A stretch of 64,000 nt of DNA, from NCBI RefSeq assembly GCF_040436345.1, contig NC_133216.1:14526110-14590109 (forward strand). The letters are read 5' to 3'. The notes beneath the pieces were generated by a model that was given only the letters and a program-made list of their open reading frames with translations, was not told the origin of the DNA and did not search any database. Numbering within the stretch: the first letter of the stretch is position 1; each line of letters opens with the position of its first letter. The position numbers and the translations under genes are program-made. Origin of the DNA: Pagrus major. Taxonomy: Eukaryota; Chordata; Actinopteri; Spariformes; Sparidae. This document shows positions 12,825 through 27,500 of this stretch, piece by piece.

Positions 12825-15800
12825 CAGGCCTGCAGCCACAAAGATAAAGGTTATCATTCCAAAAATATGTTCATCTGCTGACTCTTCCAGCTTAGCTTTC
12901 CCCCACAACACAACTGTGATTGTGCAATGTGCCCTGTGTGCACGTCAGAAAGCCTCATCAAAAAAGCTGACATTTTCACCACAGGACATGACATGGAAGC
13001 TAAGCAGGCCTGAGTCTCTAACGTCGTTCCGGCACACTCCAGTCGGACGGGGGTAGAAGAGGAATACTTGTCAAGCTTGATTCCTCCCCGAGTGTCTGGA
13101 GAATTTGTCGTTCGACTCCCACGCTGCCTGTGGTGTTGGCATTACCACGGCTTATCTTAGGAGCTTTAGAGGAGGACATGATGATGCTCATGAAACGTGG
13201 TGACAACTTGTCTTTAATGGAAGAATATGTTTTTGTTGTTGCTAATGCTGCTAACAGGAATGTCAATTGGCGGCTCATGACACCTAATTTTGTTAATTTC
13301 CTGGATTTACGGGGGACATATTTGTTACTGTATAGTCTTATTTTTAGATATATGTAGTCTAATTGTAGTTTATTCAGCATCTCTGTGGCCACACATTGAA
13401 TAAGCCGTTTAATCTTCACCGGTCTTTAGGAGCATTCATCATTTTCTCTGGGTTATGCCTCGTGTTAGCTAAATTGATTTTGTAATTATGGGAGTATTGA
13501 TTACTAGATAACATGTCATCGTCCTAGTCCTGTCCTTGACTTTATGCTCCTCTGCTGTCAGTCCTGCTAACTGCACATACAGTGGCACCTCTTTCACTCT
13601 GTCACACTCCTCTTATCTGTCTCATCTTTATGTTGTGACCGTACCGTTTTCTCTCTAATACTATCTGTTACACCAAGTAGCAAATACTATGGAAAGGTGG
13701 GATTGAATAATTAATTGTTACTGAGATAATTATTGATTTAAATTGTAATATTTCTAGTTTAAGACTGGATTTTGTTTATGTTAAGTTCTTGTACAACTGC
13801 TTGTGTTTAAACGCTTGTCAGACTACATATGTTTGATTTCTTTTGTTAAATATAAAAAATGTTTTTGCAAAAAAACAAGTAAAGAATCACAAAATATTTA
13901 GGGCTGCTACTAACAATTGCTTTCGGGATTGTTTGATTAGAAAATAGTAAAACAAAATAAATGCATGAAGACCAGAAGTCCAAAACCTAAAGATAAAACC
14001 AGCAAAAAGCTACAAGCAGAACATTTTTGGTGATGAAATTCATTATCAGTTATGATTATGATTTAATCATCAGCATTTTTCATGATTATTTATTTGGTCT
14101 ATAAAAAGATGCATAATATTTTATAAAAGCCAATAAAATGTTTTTCTATGAAACACTCCTCACAATTTATCAGAGCCCATGTTGACATGTTTAAATGTCT
14201 TGTTTTGTTCGGCCAACAGTCTAAAACTAAAAAATATTCAGTTTGCTATCGTAGAAAACCAGTAAACCAACAAACACCCACATTTTAGAAGCAAAACCCA
14301 GTGAATTTAGGTATTTTAGATAAAAAAATATTAATCAGTTATTAGAATTGTTGCCATTTAATTTCCTGTGGATCAACTAATCAGCTATAAACCTGTCAAT
14401 CATCATATCGGTGCTAACATCAACACATAAAAAAAAAATCCCACACAACCCCCATCATTTGTTGATGTGTCCAACTGTAGATAAAACACAAGCCAATGTT
14501 CAGACTATGATGAATGGATAAACATTTCCTCCTCAACACAACCTTCAACACTGATCTCTTCTTGTCCTTCACCAGAGCACTCAAACTACTTTGGGACTGA
14601 CGAGAAGATGGGCGCTGTGGCGATAAGCATCCGCAGGGAGAAACTGGAAGACACCAAAGACCTGAAAGACCAGTACCAGTACCGGCTCGTCGTCAGGACG
14701 AGTGAGGTACGCACAGATCTGCTGATTGATTGTGTGTGTGTGTATGTGTGTGTGTGAGGGTGTTTGGGGATTTCTGAGCGATGACACACCGATGAGTCAC
14801 TGTGAGCGTGCACGCTCAAGTTAATTCCTTAGCTACTGTAAATTTCTTCTACTCAGCCCTCCTGTTGTGTCCTTACCTGTGATTGTCCTCACCCTCGCTG
14901 CCCAGATTTGAACCTTCCCTCCTCTCTCCTCTCCCCCTCACCCCCTCACCTCCTCACCCCCTCTCTCGTCTGCCAGTGGAAAATTCCACCTGCCCGCTCT
15001 CAGCTCAGCAAAGCCAAACCAAACACTGGCTGCTCTGGCCAAAGTGTTTGGCCTGCTCTCAGCGGGAGCACACCCAACCACTTTTCCACTTTGATGGATC
15101 AAATACTCGTAATGTGTTAAATGGCGGGCGAGTGATCAGGAAGAATTAGCTTCTCTGCAGACTCCATCAGCATTTATGTTAATTTACTTTCAGAATTTCT
15201 GCTTCCAGAGCACCAAACTTCATATTTAAAACTTTTTCATGGTTGATGTGTGGTATCAATATGAACTTGTTATTGACAGAAAATTAATCTACAACTGTTC
15301 TGATAATTGATAAATCATTTGATTGTTATTTTTAAAGCACAAATGCAAAAAGCCACAAATATTCCAGCTTTTCAGATATGAGGCTTTTCTTTGACTCGTG
15401 GTATTAAAGTGATTATCATTGTGCTTTGGACTGATGGTTAAACAAAGCAAGACGTTTTAATATGTCACCTTGGTCTCTGGGAAACTGTTATCAGCATATT
15501 TTGCCACTCTCTAGACAAAGAGACTAATTGTTTAGTCTGGAAAATGATTGGCAAATTTATCTGAGGCAGTAAAATTACTTAGTGCATCTATGTCATGAGC
15601 CAAGTGCAAAGGAGTCGGACAAGTAGACCAAAAGTTGCAAGCAAACTCATGCACACTGTCTAACTTACAAAAAATACAAAATACATTTATCTGCAAATTT
15701 CAGTACTAGACCTTCATCTGTCAAATCTTTTTTGCCTGATGAAGGTTGCAAATTAACCTGTAGCAAAAATAATTATTAGCCGATCGCAGACAGCGCAGAT

Positions 15801-18800
15801 ATTGTGTTAGTCTTCTGTTTAGGTATGCGCCGATTTATGGGCCAGTATTTGCCTTGTAGACTTACCTATCGGTAAATAAGATGACGCTCACTGATGACAG
15901 CGGCAGATGTTTATCTGTTGTTCCACATCAATTTTGTGCTGGCACATTCATGAGCTACTCGCTCGTGACATCCCTGGCATCAGTGTGTGAGGCTTTGTAA
16001 GTACTGAAAAACTCTTCTCACAGAGTAGGTAGTTGTATAGCAGTCTAAAAAGACTTTTGAAGTAGTAACTTTTCAACAACAACCAAAGAATCTTTTCATG
16101 TGAAAGAAGGTTGTGTTGTGTAATGAAGGGCTGAATGACCTTAAAACACATCAATTCATTTAAAACGAATTCCTCTGGCAAGAGGGGAGTAATAACAACA
16201 AGAGTGAAACAAAATCTGAATCAGGCCAGAATTTCACAATCAGTGCATCCCTACTTCTGTTCTGTCTTTTCATAGGTTGAGGTCTCCATGTGTAGTTAAT
16301 TATAATATTTTATTCACACCTGTGTAATGTTGTCAAGGTTGCTGAAACAAACAGCAAAGTTTGCCTCTGATCGCCGTGTTCCTTCGTCTGTGTAGCGCTG
16401 TTGTTTTTAGCTGGATTACATGGCTGCCTGGCCTCATCACCTTAGCTCTGCTGTAACAATGGAGCCTCTCCGCCATCTAAGTACACAGAGCTCAGCTAAC
16501 AGACACAACCAGCTCACACAGGCGTGCTGTTCCCACACAGAGAGGGGAAAAAAGAGATTGATTGCAGACTTTATTCTCTCCCACTCAAGCCGCAGCTCCT
16601 CTCAAATATCCAGCCCCCTAAAGTCTGTCATTTAATTCAGTGCAGCAGTGCTGACACAGCAAGGTGGAGAGACTTCCTGTTTCTCTCCTTCTTTCTCCTT
16701 CCATCATACATTTATACACACAGCCCTCCTGCTCAGCGTGTCGCAGTCGCACAGAAGCTGATGAGTTGAAACGAGCGCTCGTGTCAATCAGGCTTCATTT
16801 CTCTGCGGTGCACACCCGAGTCTCTGAGGTTCAACTGTCTCTCCGGCCCCTGCCAGCTCCACAGTCTGCCATGCATTTTTAATGAAGCCGCATTTGTGTG
16901 TGTAGGTGTACACATGTGTATATGTGTGTGTGCGGTGAGAAGGAACAGCCCACTCCTCCCGACTGTATCTGAGGTTATTATAGTCTCACTGTTTTGAAGC
17001 AGGTCAATTTCCTCTCACCAGGGAGCAGCACTCTGTGGCAGCACAATACTGAGCAGAATATTAATGCACAATACAGCTCAACTTAAAATCCTCCACACAG
17101 AGCACTTTTCACTGTGTATTTGTGTGTGTGTGTGTGTGCGCGCGCGTGCGTGTGTGTTTGTGTGTGTGTGTGTGTGCACGTGTGGCTTCAGGGCAGTAGG
17201 GCGTTATTATGACTAGTGAAACCATCCCTCATCTGATGGACCCACTTCAGGCTCGCAGGCTACAAATCATCCACCTCTCCATCTCCAGGCTTTACTGTAC
17301 TGTAGCTGAATTTGACCTCTGACCTCTCCCAATATATTTATACTAATTTCAAACAGGGCTGCAACTAAAGATTATTTTGATTGTTGATTAACCTGTCGAT
17401 AATTTTCTCAATTAATTGATTGTTTAAAATGTCAGTGAGCCCAAGATGAAGTCCTCATATCAGTTTATCATAGGGCAGCAAAGAAACCAGAAAATATTCA
17501 CATTTAAGAGGCAGAAATCTGAGAAATTTGACTTCTTGTTCTCAAAGATTTACTCAAAGTTTAATCAGTTATTTAAATAGTTGGCGATTAATGTTATAAT
17601 TGACAACTTATCGATAAATTGGTAGATCGTTGCAACTCTGATACCAAATAGTATTACAAGTGAGACAACACATAATGTATAATAGCAGATTTATGTGATA
17701 CAAGAAAATTAAACACAGACCAATATTAAAAAAAACTGAAATAAAAAAACCAAAAGAATTTATCAACCTGTTGCGTTCAAATGGAGGGACTCTAAATCGC
17801 CTACTGGAGGGCAGAAGTATGTACTTACAGCATTGTTTTCTTTCCCCACATTCAGCTCGTGACCCTGCGAGGCTCCATTTTAGAGGATGCGGTGGCATCC
17901 ACGGGGAGGCACGGCACGGTGCGGGGTTTGCCGCTCAAGGAGGTTCTGGAGCAGGTCGTCCCCGAGCTTAACGTCTCCTGTTTGAGACTGGCGCTCAGCA
18001 CACCCAAAGTCACCGAACAGCTCCTGAAACTGGACGAACAGGGGGTGAGTTATGAGTCTGTATTTGCATTTTGTTTGTCGACTTATCTGATAAACGGAAA
18101 ATCTGACAGTTGATCCCTGCAGCAGCGATGTCTCCATTGTGTCTTCAGGGCATAATACATAAAGTGTAAATAGAGAAATGCAGAGACATATGGTATGCTC
18201 GGGTAGTGTGTGTGTATAAATGTCTGAAACCTGTATAATAGATTTAGTGTTGGTGCAAAGTACAAAATTGGACTGAGGGCAGTGAAAGCTGAGTGAAGCA
18301 GGGTGTGGTGTGTTGAGCATGAGTGTGTGACCATAAAAGCTTTAATGTTTAGCTATGTTATCTCACCTTTTATTTAACGGCGGTTGAACTGCGCGGCCGA
18401 GATGTTCTGCCAGCCGTAGGCTGGTTTTTGTTTGTGTAGGCGGTTTATAGTTGTGCTCAAAGTGAGTGTTTAAATGCATCGTTATCTCTAACATCTACTC
18501 TGACATTAAGCTGCATTAGACTGCAGTTTTTCAGCTGTGTTTGATTGTGGTGTTTCAGCTGTGTGTGTGTAGTGTTAATGTTATCTCTCCGCTCTCTCTT
18601 GTAGTTAAGTCAGAAGCACAAGGTGGGTGTTCTGCTGTGCCGTGCAGGCCAGAGCACTGAGGAGGAGATGTACAACAACGAGGAGGCGTCACCCGCCTTC
18701 TCTGCCTTCCTGGAGCTGCTGGGGGAGCAGGTGCTGCTCAAAGGATTCACCAAATACGCCGCACAGCTCGACACAAAGAGTGAGTCTTCACAAGAGCCCC

Positions 18801-21800
18801 TTTGACTATGTTCAGACAGCAGGCAAATCCGATTTGTTTCTCAATTTAGATCTGAAAGACTAGAGTGTTGGAGCTGTTATTTGTAAGTGATCAAATCGAA
18901 TTTATGTGTCCAGATATCACCAACATATCTGCATGGGTTGCTGTGGTGATGGCACTGGCATCAAACACCTCATACTCCAGTGACGTGGCTTTCGAATGCA
19001 AAAGCATGAGAAATATAGATCCATCTTCTTCCCTTCCCAACGATCATGCTATCAAGTCGCGGAGCAAAGCATTTATTTCAATGTGACTGTCCACAGACTT
19101 GTTATCTGTGTTGTCGTCCATACCACTCTGCTCGTAGCCGCTCTGATGCACTTCCGTCTCTCTGGATTTTATGTCACTGGTGTGTGTAGCGCTGGAGTGA
19201 TGAAAAAGACACAACCCGATATGAGCGACCAGAGCGTCCTGACTGAGAAACATCTGTTGAAATTCGATTTGAATTGCAAAAAATGGATTTGGGTAGTCTG
19301 AACATAGCCTTTCAGACATCCAGTATGTTCCATAAATGTGTTGGCTATTCAAGACGGTGATGTTACCAGATCTCGACAAGTAAAACTCACAATGGTACAT
19401 GTGCAGATAACACAAAGGCTACAGCAGAAGAAGGTTATTTCATTTACTTATTGTTCGCCATACTAAGCTCACTGTGATGAATGTATCACTTAAGGGACCA
19501 GTGTGTAGAATTCAGTGGCATCAAGCGGTAAGGTTGCAGATTTCAACAAATAAAATACCCCTCGTTTCATCTTCCCTTAAGGTGGCCACTAAAAAAAATG
19601 AAAAACGCAAAAGAGCCAGTTTGGTTTGTCTGTTCTGGGCTACTGTAGAAACACAGGGTCCTCTGTGGAAGAGAGCCCAACAACAACACAAAACACAACA
19701 GTTCTTAGTTTCAGGAGATTTTACACTAGTAAAAACATATTTATTAATATTATATTCCATTCCTGCCAATAGATCCTTCTAAATCCCCCTTAATTCACTG
19801 GAAAAAATCATCTGTTTGAACCAGGAAGTGTTTTGACTCTAATTCAGCATCATCGTGCCATCTGCAGTTAACAACTTCTAACTTATGATGTCTTTCCACA
19901 GCTGACTCTACTGGCACCCACTCCCTGTACACCACCTACCAAGGCTACGAGGTCATGTTCCACGTGTCCACCATGCTGCCGTACATGCCCAACAACCCCC
20001 AGCAGGTAAGAGTTTATAAGCACCCCTTCCTAAATCCTGCACCATCACATACTGCAAGCCTGAATGTCTCAAGCCAAGTTTTTGGTGTATACAGCTGAGA
20101 AATACATCCATGAATGTCCTGTCTAGTCCCTCAAAGCCTTTCAAAGTCTGCCTGTGGTTTTTAGTTGAAGCCTTTTTCTCCGGGTCGTAAACCACAGCAA
20201 GAATTCATCAAGTGGAAACTCGTGACTTGTGTCACCCTCTTCATTTAGCCTCTTTCCAGTTTCATTCAGCTGCTCGTATTTTCATAGTCTTTGTTCTTTG
20301 TGGCTTTTCTGCCCTCTCTTTCTCTCTGGCTTCTTCTTTTGCCCTTTAACTGGATCAGAGCAGGGTGGGGTTCAGTACTGAGTAGTTTCTTTATTTTCTC
20401 CCTCCTTTTTTTCTTCAAATAAAGCTGCCTTCCTACACGTTCTCCAGGGCACTTTGTGTTTGCAGCGTGGGCTGTGTGTCAGTGACCAGTGTGTAAGATA
20501 GCTTTTTATTTTTATTTTTTTTGCGTGTATTTTTAATGGTGTTGTCGTGAGAGAAACACACGAGTGAACACGTGTGTTCAGACGGGTCCTGTGGGTGCTT
20601 GGGATTTGTGTACACACTTGCAGAACAGTCATTTGTTCTTCCTCAAGCATAAATTGACCTTTTGAATTGGAATAGTATATTTTTATTAAAATACACACAG
20701 CAACTTATTGTTGTTGATAATGTAAACAATTCTTTTTGTAAGATCTTGTAAATGGTGTGTAAACAAGAAATGTGAGGGTTGCAGCTGTTTAAGATTAAGA
20801 AAATGAAGTGTTTCAACAGTTTTTATTAATATCAACTTTGATATCAGAAAGTCTAATTTTATAAATGGCACAATAACTCCATCCAGAGGTTTAGAGGCTG
20901 CAGCAGAAAGGAGGTTTACTTGATCAGATGAACCGCTAGGTGGCAGCATTGACTTTAAAAATGACCCGCAGTGGATGAACAGGAGAAATGAAGTGGGAAT
21001 ATAGAAAGTGTGAAGGCACTTATATATTAGGGAGAGAGCTCAAGATAGTCTTGCACGATCAGTCAGCTGTATTTAGTCTTATTTAGAATGGATGCCTAAA
21101 TAGAAAACAGTTAAGATGTTGATAAAAGATCCTGAATGTAAAAAAACAAACTCACTCTCTCCAAATGATCTCTTCTAATAATAACAGTTTTTAACCACTA
21201 CATTAGCACAATCATCTACATTTTCACAAGTGCAAGTGAAGGATCCTCCTGTGGCACCATGCTGGAGAATGTGAGTATCTATGGCCAAACAGTGGGCTGG
21301 ATTACATAATTGGTACTTTCACACTTCCCCCTGCAGATGAAGAGAGGATTGGCAAGCAGCGCAGCACAGACACAGCCTGGACTCTGTGCCACGTCTCCTA
21401 CACGAACACAGATAGACGGACAAACCAGCTCACACAGACACAAATAGCCCACACAGAATCCGAAAAACAAATTACATAAAGAGCTGTTGTTTGGCGTCTG
21501 GTCGTCTCAATCTCTCATTTCCCTTGTGAGACTTTCTGTAACGTTGACTGAGTCAGTTGTGTCAGTGCCAGTTATCTTAGCTCATTTTGTATTAATTTGT
21601 CATTTTTATCTCTCCTCTCCCTCAGCTCTTGAGAAAGAGGCACATAGGGAACGACATTGTCACCATAATCTTCCAGGAGCCGGGAGCGTTGCCTTTCACC
21701 CCTCAGAATATTCGCTCACACTTCCAGCATGTCTTTGTTATCGTCCGGGTGCACAACCCCTGCTCTGAAAACACCTGTTACAGGTAAATGTTAAGAACAG

Positions 21801-24529
21801 AGTAATCACATGTTTCATGTTTATAAATACACAACTATGATAACAATAAGTTCATCACACTTCATTACCTTTTCTCTTAGTGTTGCTGTGACAAGAATGA
21901 AGGACGTGCCTCCCTTTGGCCCACCCATCCCCAGCGGCGTCACCTTCCGTGACCCAGAAACCTTCCGTAACTTTCTTCTAGCCAAAGTTATCAATGCAGA
22001 AAATGCAGCGCATAAGTCAGAGAAGTTCCACACCATGGCGACGCGAACGCGGCAGGAATACCTGCGCGACCTGGCTGAGAACTACGTCAGCAGCACGCCA
22101 CTCGACTCAGCCGGCAAGCTCAACAACCTCATCTCCCTCGCGTCCAAAAAACGCGAGCGCTCCAAGGCGAGAGAGGGAGCGGAGTTGGGAGCTGCGGGGG
22201 CCATTGCCTGGAGGGTCCTAGCCCAGGACTTCAGCGGCGGAGGCACGGAGCTCCCCTGTGCCTTGGGTTTGTCGGCTGAGTACGTCCTCCTGACAGACTG
22301 TTCCACCAAAGAGGTGGTGTTTAACTGCTTCTGCGCGGACGTGATTGGCTGGACACCAGAGCGTCTGTCGGTAAAGATCTTCTACGGCAGAGGAGACCAC
22401 ATCGCGGTGCGGGTACCAGAGGGCTGCGCACAGGACATCAGGGAGGTGGTGCAGAGATTAAAGGTGAGAGGTTAAAGCTTATCAAGAGTAGAGGGATGGT
22501 GACCACCAGAGCAGAAAATGTACATTTGTGTGACCTTTGAGGCACAGAGCTTGTGTTGTGTTTTGGATCATAGCGTGTAGTCGAAGGATTAGAGCTTTGA
22601 GGTGCCCTGTGTTGTTTACTTGTAGTATATTTGTGTTTAATGTTTCTGTGTGTATCCTTAAGGGCTGACATGTGTTGAATGCATCTCCCTTTCCTAAAGT
22701 ATTTGAAAAAGGCAATTTCGTAAATATTTCCCTGTCATTTTGTTACCTGTTTGATACAGGCATCCTTGTTTACGTACTTGCAGCTTTCTTCTTTGTTGGT
22801 ACCTTGACGTGTAGGAGATAACGCAAATTTTATCCCCACAGTGCAGAATACCACTAAAAAACTTATTTATGAAAACAATTCCACCATCAGTAAAGATGAA
22901 TTGCCTTGGACGATTAAACACTTTAATCCCAGCCTATTCTATACATATTACAATATAAACACAAATATTATAAAGCATGCAGGTCCTCTATGGATCATAT
23001 AACTCACTTTGATTTGAGGCAACTGCATGCCCTGGCTGATGAGAGGCATTTGTGATAATCCCTGGAAAATTTGATGAATTAAAGGCTGGGAAAAGGCGAT
23101 GTCCTGGACTCCAGCGAGCTTGTGTTAATCCAAGAGAAAACTAAATGTTAAAAAATTAGTTAATCTTTCTAAAAAATACCAAATATACGCATAATAGAGA
23201 CTGGTCAAGTTTCCAGAATCAGGATTCAGTATTTAACGGCCTTTCTGGCTTTTTTCTTTGTCCGAGAAACTATTTTAATTCACACACACAAATGTAATAA
23301 TATTTTAAATCTAATCTTTTTTATTTATGTCATGTTCTCTCCTCACCAGTCATTGACAGTGGGATGTGAGACGGTGGATATGACTCTGAGAAGAAACGGA
23401 CTGGGACAACTGGGCTTCCATGTTCGCCTGGACGGCACCGTGGCCGAGGTACCGTCAGATGACCATCTGCCACACCAGATCTCTTCCTCAAATACTCGTC
23501 TATGAAGATTCTTGGCTGTACATAACTGGCTTGTTTGAAGACTTTTTTTTTGTGGTTTTGCAGGTGGAGGAGTATGGCTTTGCCTGGCAGGCGGGATTGA
23601 GACAGGGCAGTCGGTTAGTGGAGATCTGCAAGGTGGCGGCGGTGACGCTGACTCACGAGCAAATGATCGACCTGCTGAGGACGTCTGTCACGGTCAAAGT
23701 GGTCATAATTCCTCCGTATGAAGAGGGAGGCCCTCGCAGGTGTGTCTCAATGCTGTATTGAGTGATTCATTTTTATTAAACAGCTGTGGTGAATACAGAT
23801 GTTCGGGCAGTAGGTGACAGTACAGGAGGGCGCTGAGTGTTAGCAGGCAGGAGTGGAGGGACAAGAGAGAGCTAGAGCGAGTACAGGACACTCTTCACTC
23901 AAACACACAAAGGCAAGGGTGAGCTAGTGGCTAGACTCCAATGTTCTGAGAGGATTTTGTGTGGGAGTGTGTGAAAAGAGGAAGCGAGTGAACAGAGAGA
24001 GAAAGGAACGATGTGTGGTTCGAGAGGAAATGAGGTACGGAGACAAAGAGAAAGAAACGTTTGTTTTAACGCGAATTAACCAAATCTGTTCTTTATTTCT
24101 CCGTCCTTCATATCAAGTCATCTCGTTCAGCTGGTTCCCCCTCCTCCCACAATCTTATTTCTTTCCCCTGCCGTCATCCCTTTTTAAACCTTTCATCTAC
24201 ACACACGGCCTTGACAAAGAGCAGAATAACGAGGTCTTATGAGACGCTGATGTGGTGTTACAGAACGGTTACGGAGGTGAAGAAATAACCACAGTGTGTG
24301 TGTGTGTGTGTGTGTGTGTGCATGTATGTTTCTGAGCTCCTAAATACAGTAATTGTGGCTGGATGTGTGATCGCATAGTGGTTAAATTTCTTTAATGTCG
24401 GAGGCAGTTTAATTACACCGAGTTAAATCCCTTTGACACGCACACACATGCACAAACACACACATACACACTCACTCTCTCTCTCTCAAGTAGCAGCTGA
24501 TAATAAGGGTCTTGTATTTCACTCTCCCC

Positions 24530-24572
<43 letters not shown>

Positions 24573-27500
24573 GGTTTGTGTGCCAGGCAAGCAGATTGCA
24601 TGAGATTAAGGCCTGGAATCTGCAGAAGGGGGGGGGGGGAACCCAAAATAAATAAATAAATAAATGAGTGGAAGTGATTAATTAAAAATGCATGCCCCGT
24701 GCGACGAAAAGGGCGGAAAAGAGGGGAGGGATACAGAGAGGGAAAAAAAAGGCAGGGTTGAGCGCGTTTCGAGTTGGAGAGGCAGAAGAGACGCGCTCGG
24801 TGAGGAGGACGTGTTTCAACACCACCGAGAGTGAGTGAAGTGGGTGGAGGAGAGAAAGATAGAGAAACAAAGAGAGACCAGAGTTTTTCCTTTGCTGCTC
24901 TGACTCCGTCGCGCACATGCAAGATGGACGGATACAGAGGAGAAGAGGTGTGATGTGTGTTTGACCGTGTGCGTGTGTGTGTGTGATGGGGAGCTCCAGC
25001 TGTGTCACCTCCGCCAGTGTGATGGAAGAAAAACTGCATGTCAACATGTGTAGGCTCTGCTCTCTCTAAGGTTTGTACTGCGGTTATGTAACGGTTTGGA
25101 TATTAATCGAGTTAGAAATGCTCTTTGATTGATCAGAACATCCCTCCACGTGTTGTCTTCATGTTCATTGATATGTGTTTTTTTCTAAATCGTGCGATTG
25201 TGCACTGTTCTACATACACTGTCATTTGTTTTCTACTAGTATTCATAGTCGTATGTTTGTGTTTCTGTCATTCGATGATGTTTACATACTTGTAGCAGAG
25301 TGGACCAGGCTCTAGGATGAATCCAGGTTGAATAGTTATTGAATTAAATTTAAAAAAACGCACATTTTCTCACTTGCGTCTAGTGGTATCTATCCATGTA
25401 GACAGTTTTAGGATATCTGTCAGAATTCTGCTTCCACCACAATAGAATTGATTCTGCTCAGCACTGAAAAAATGTATATTTATTATGTTTATCTTTTAAG
25501 TAATAAACCTGTTATCCAGAATAATCCATGCTGCTTACTACAGTTTTAATGGGAAATATTTTCTGATTCAGAAATAGTTCTTTTGTAAATATGTTTGTTT
25601 GTTGTTAATGTTTTGTAACTTAGCCTCTCAGATATGAATATTTGCTTGTCTTTCATGACAATAAATGAATATATTTGGGGTTTACAAAAAATACTTCAAA
25701 AGACATCACATTGAAACAAAACAACAACATTCGCAGATTGATTTGTAATGAAAATAATCATTAATTGCAGAGCTAATTTGAGTGAACAGACCCTTTAAAG
25801 GACACATCACACAGTGTTCTCATCTCTCTCACACAAATCTGTACTGTGTTGTGTTTGTTTATCTCTAAGTTCTTTTTTTATCCGATTCCTCCTGTGTTTT
25901 AGCTCAGTGTGAATTTCACTTTGACACCATTTTTCACCCTTCTCTCTCTCTTTCTTCTCTCTTCTCTCTCTCTCTTTTCTCTCTCTCTCTCTCTTCTTAC
26001 CTCCTCCTCTTGGCATTTGTCTTGTCTTGAATACATCCTCTATGCATATTTGATGCCCTCCTGTAATAGGCTGTGTGAATGAAATAATGATGATGTGTAA
26101 AAGATATGTGCTGGATATCGAGCTAGCAGGCTGCCATGAGAACATTTCAGTTGAGTGTTTGTGTCCTGAACAGATAAAAGACGACCGCCTCTCATCTTCT
26201 CTCTGTGTCTTTAGGGGCTGCACAGAGGAGTACGAGATGAAGACCATGGAGCAAAAGCCAGAACCCGAGCCCCTGGCAGTGGGCTACAGACCTTCCCCTC
26301 GCCCGACGTGGCGATGGGACAGTCCGCCCATTCCTCCAAGTCTCCACAGTGCCCCCAACCCTCAGCGCTGGGCCCCCATGGGTCCCCCACCTCCTCCACT
26401 GCCCCGATCACATAAGGCCCTGATGCCTGTTCCCTACAGGGAGCCTCAGCACCTCAACTCCAAGAGGTGAGACTTCACATTAGACATTAGACTATTTAAA
26501 GCAATGATTTCTGCAGTTTCTTTGAGTTTGTACTAAATATATACCACAATGACAATAGAGAAAAAAGTATGATAATGTCACTCAGTAAGCAGAATCTACC
26601 ACGACAGATGATGTTTGATTTACTATAAATTAGACAATAAACAAATTATTTTATTCTCCAGTGTATATATAACCAAATGTGTCCAGTGACATTAGCCTGG
26701 TTTAGACTTCTGAATCACCACCAACATTATTGATTTCTTCAGTGATTCACATCGATCCTCGTGCCCATTGATCGCCATTTCCACCAGCTGAGTAAACAAG
26801 GGACCAATCAACGTTATCCTCCTGCAAAGCTAGTTAGCTACATCCATGAAAAACGACAACTGAAAGTGAGAGGAGTGGGGATGAGATCAATGCAGCTGTA
26901 CATCTTAAAATGGATTAACTGCTCCTAGAAACCACTACTATAGATTTGTGTTTTATTCCATTTTTTATTTATTGTTGTGACAATGTTTTTATGCTGCCCT
27001 CTTGGCCAGGTCTTCCTCTGAAAAAGATTTTGATCTCAAAGAGACTTATGCCTTGCAAAAAAAAAAAGGAAAATCAATGTTGATTTAAAAATGATGTCAG
27101 CTGGATGGATACATCACTCACTAGTGATTGCGAAAGGCAAAACAAAACAAATCCCAAACACGTCTGACGAAACGACAATTCAGTCTAATTATCGGGGTGC
27201 TGTTACAGTTATATGGAGACAGTTATGTTCTTTCAATCATTAAGATATTGTTTGAATCCATCAACTGAAGTTTCTTTTGCGGGACTCCAGCTTTTTTTGT
27301 AGAGACGTTCCTCGTGCATGCAGCTCAAATCATTTTCAAACAAACTTGCACTTTCTTTTTGTTTCACTGTTTGTAACCCTTCACTCCTTTAATTAAATAC
27401 ATTTCCAATCTTGCATTGATAGAAACTGATGTTCTCTTAAAAAGTGAGAAACTGTATGTACTTTGTGTTTTATATACTTTAATTTGTCACGGCTACTTGG

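Larger units (their letters stand above)
14707..17855 (+). other. sipa1l3 intron (3.1 kb)
   Basis: No coding signal. Holds a pyrimidine-rich stretch at 14915-14965, decayed family A sequence near 15268-15585, a GC-richer stretch at 16340-16900 without a frame I recognise, a TG/CG alternating tract near 17119-17176 and a clear family A element at 17356-17638. Confidence 0.6.
18780..21625 (+). other. sipa1l3 introns 5-6 (apart from exon 6)
   Basis: Flanks exon 6 (19902-20005). No other coding signal. A recognised interspersed repeat occupies 19489-19800. The 20006-21625 part is AT-rich with nothing I can name. Confidence 0.6.

Noticed and set aside
24413-25039. A 208-codon minus-strand frame over CT-rich DNA
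   Set aside because: The protein is simple sequence (Ser, Arg/Glu alternation) from microsatellites, with no family resemblance.
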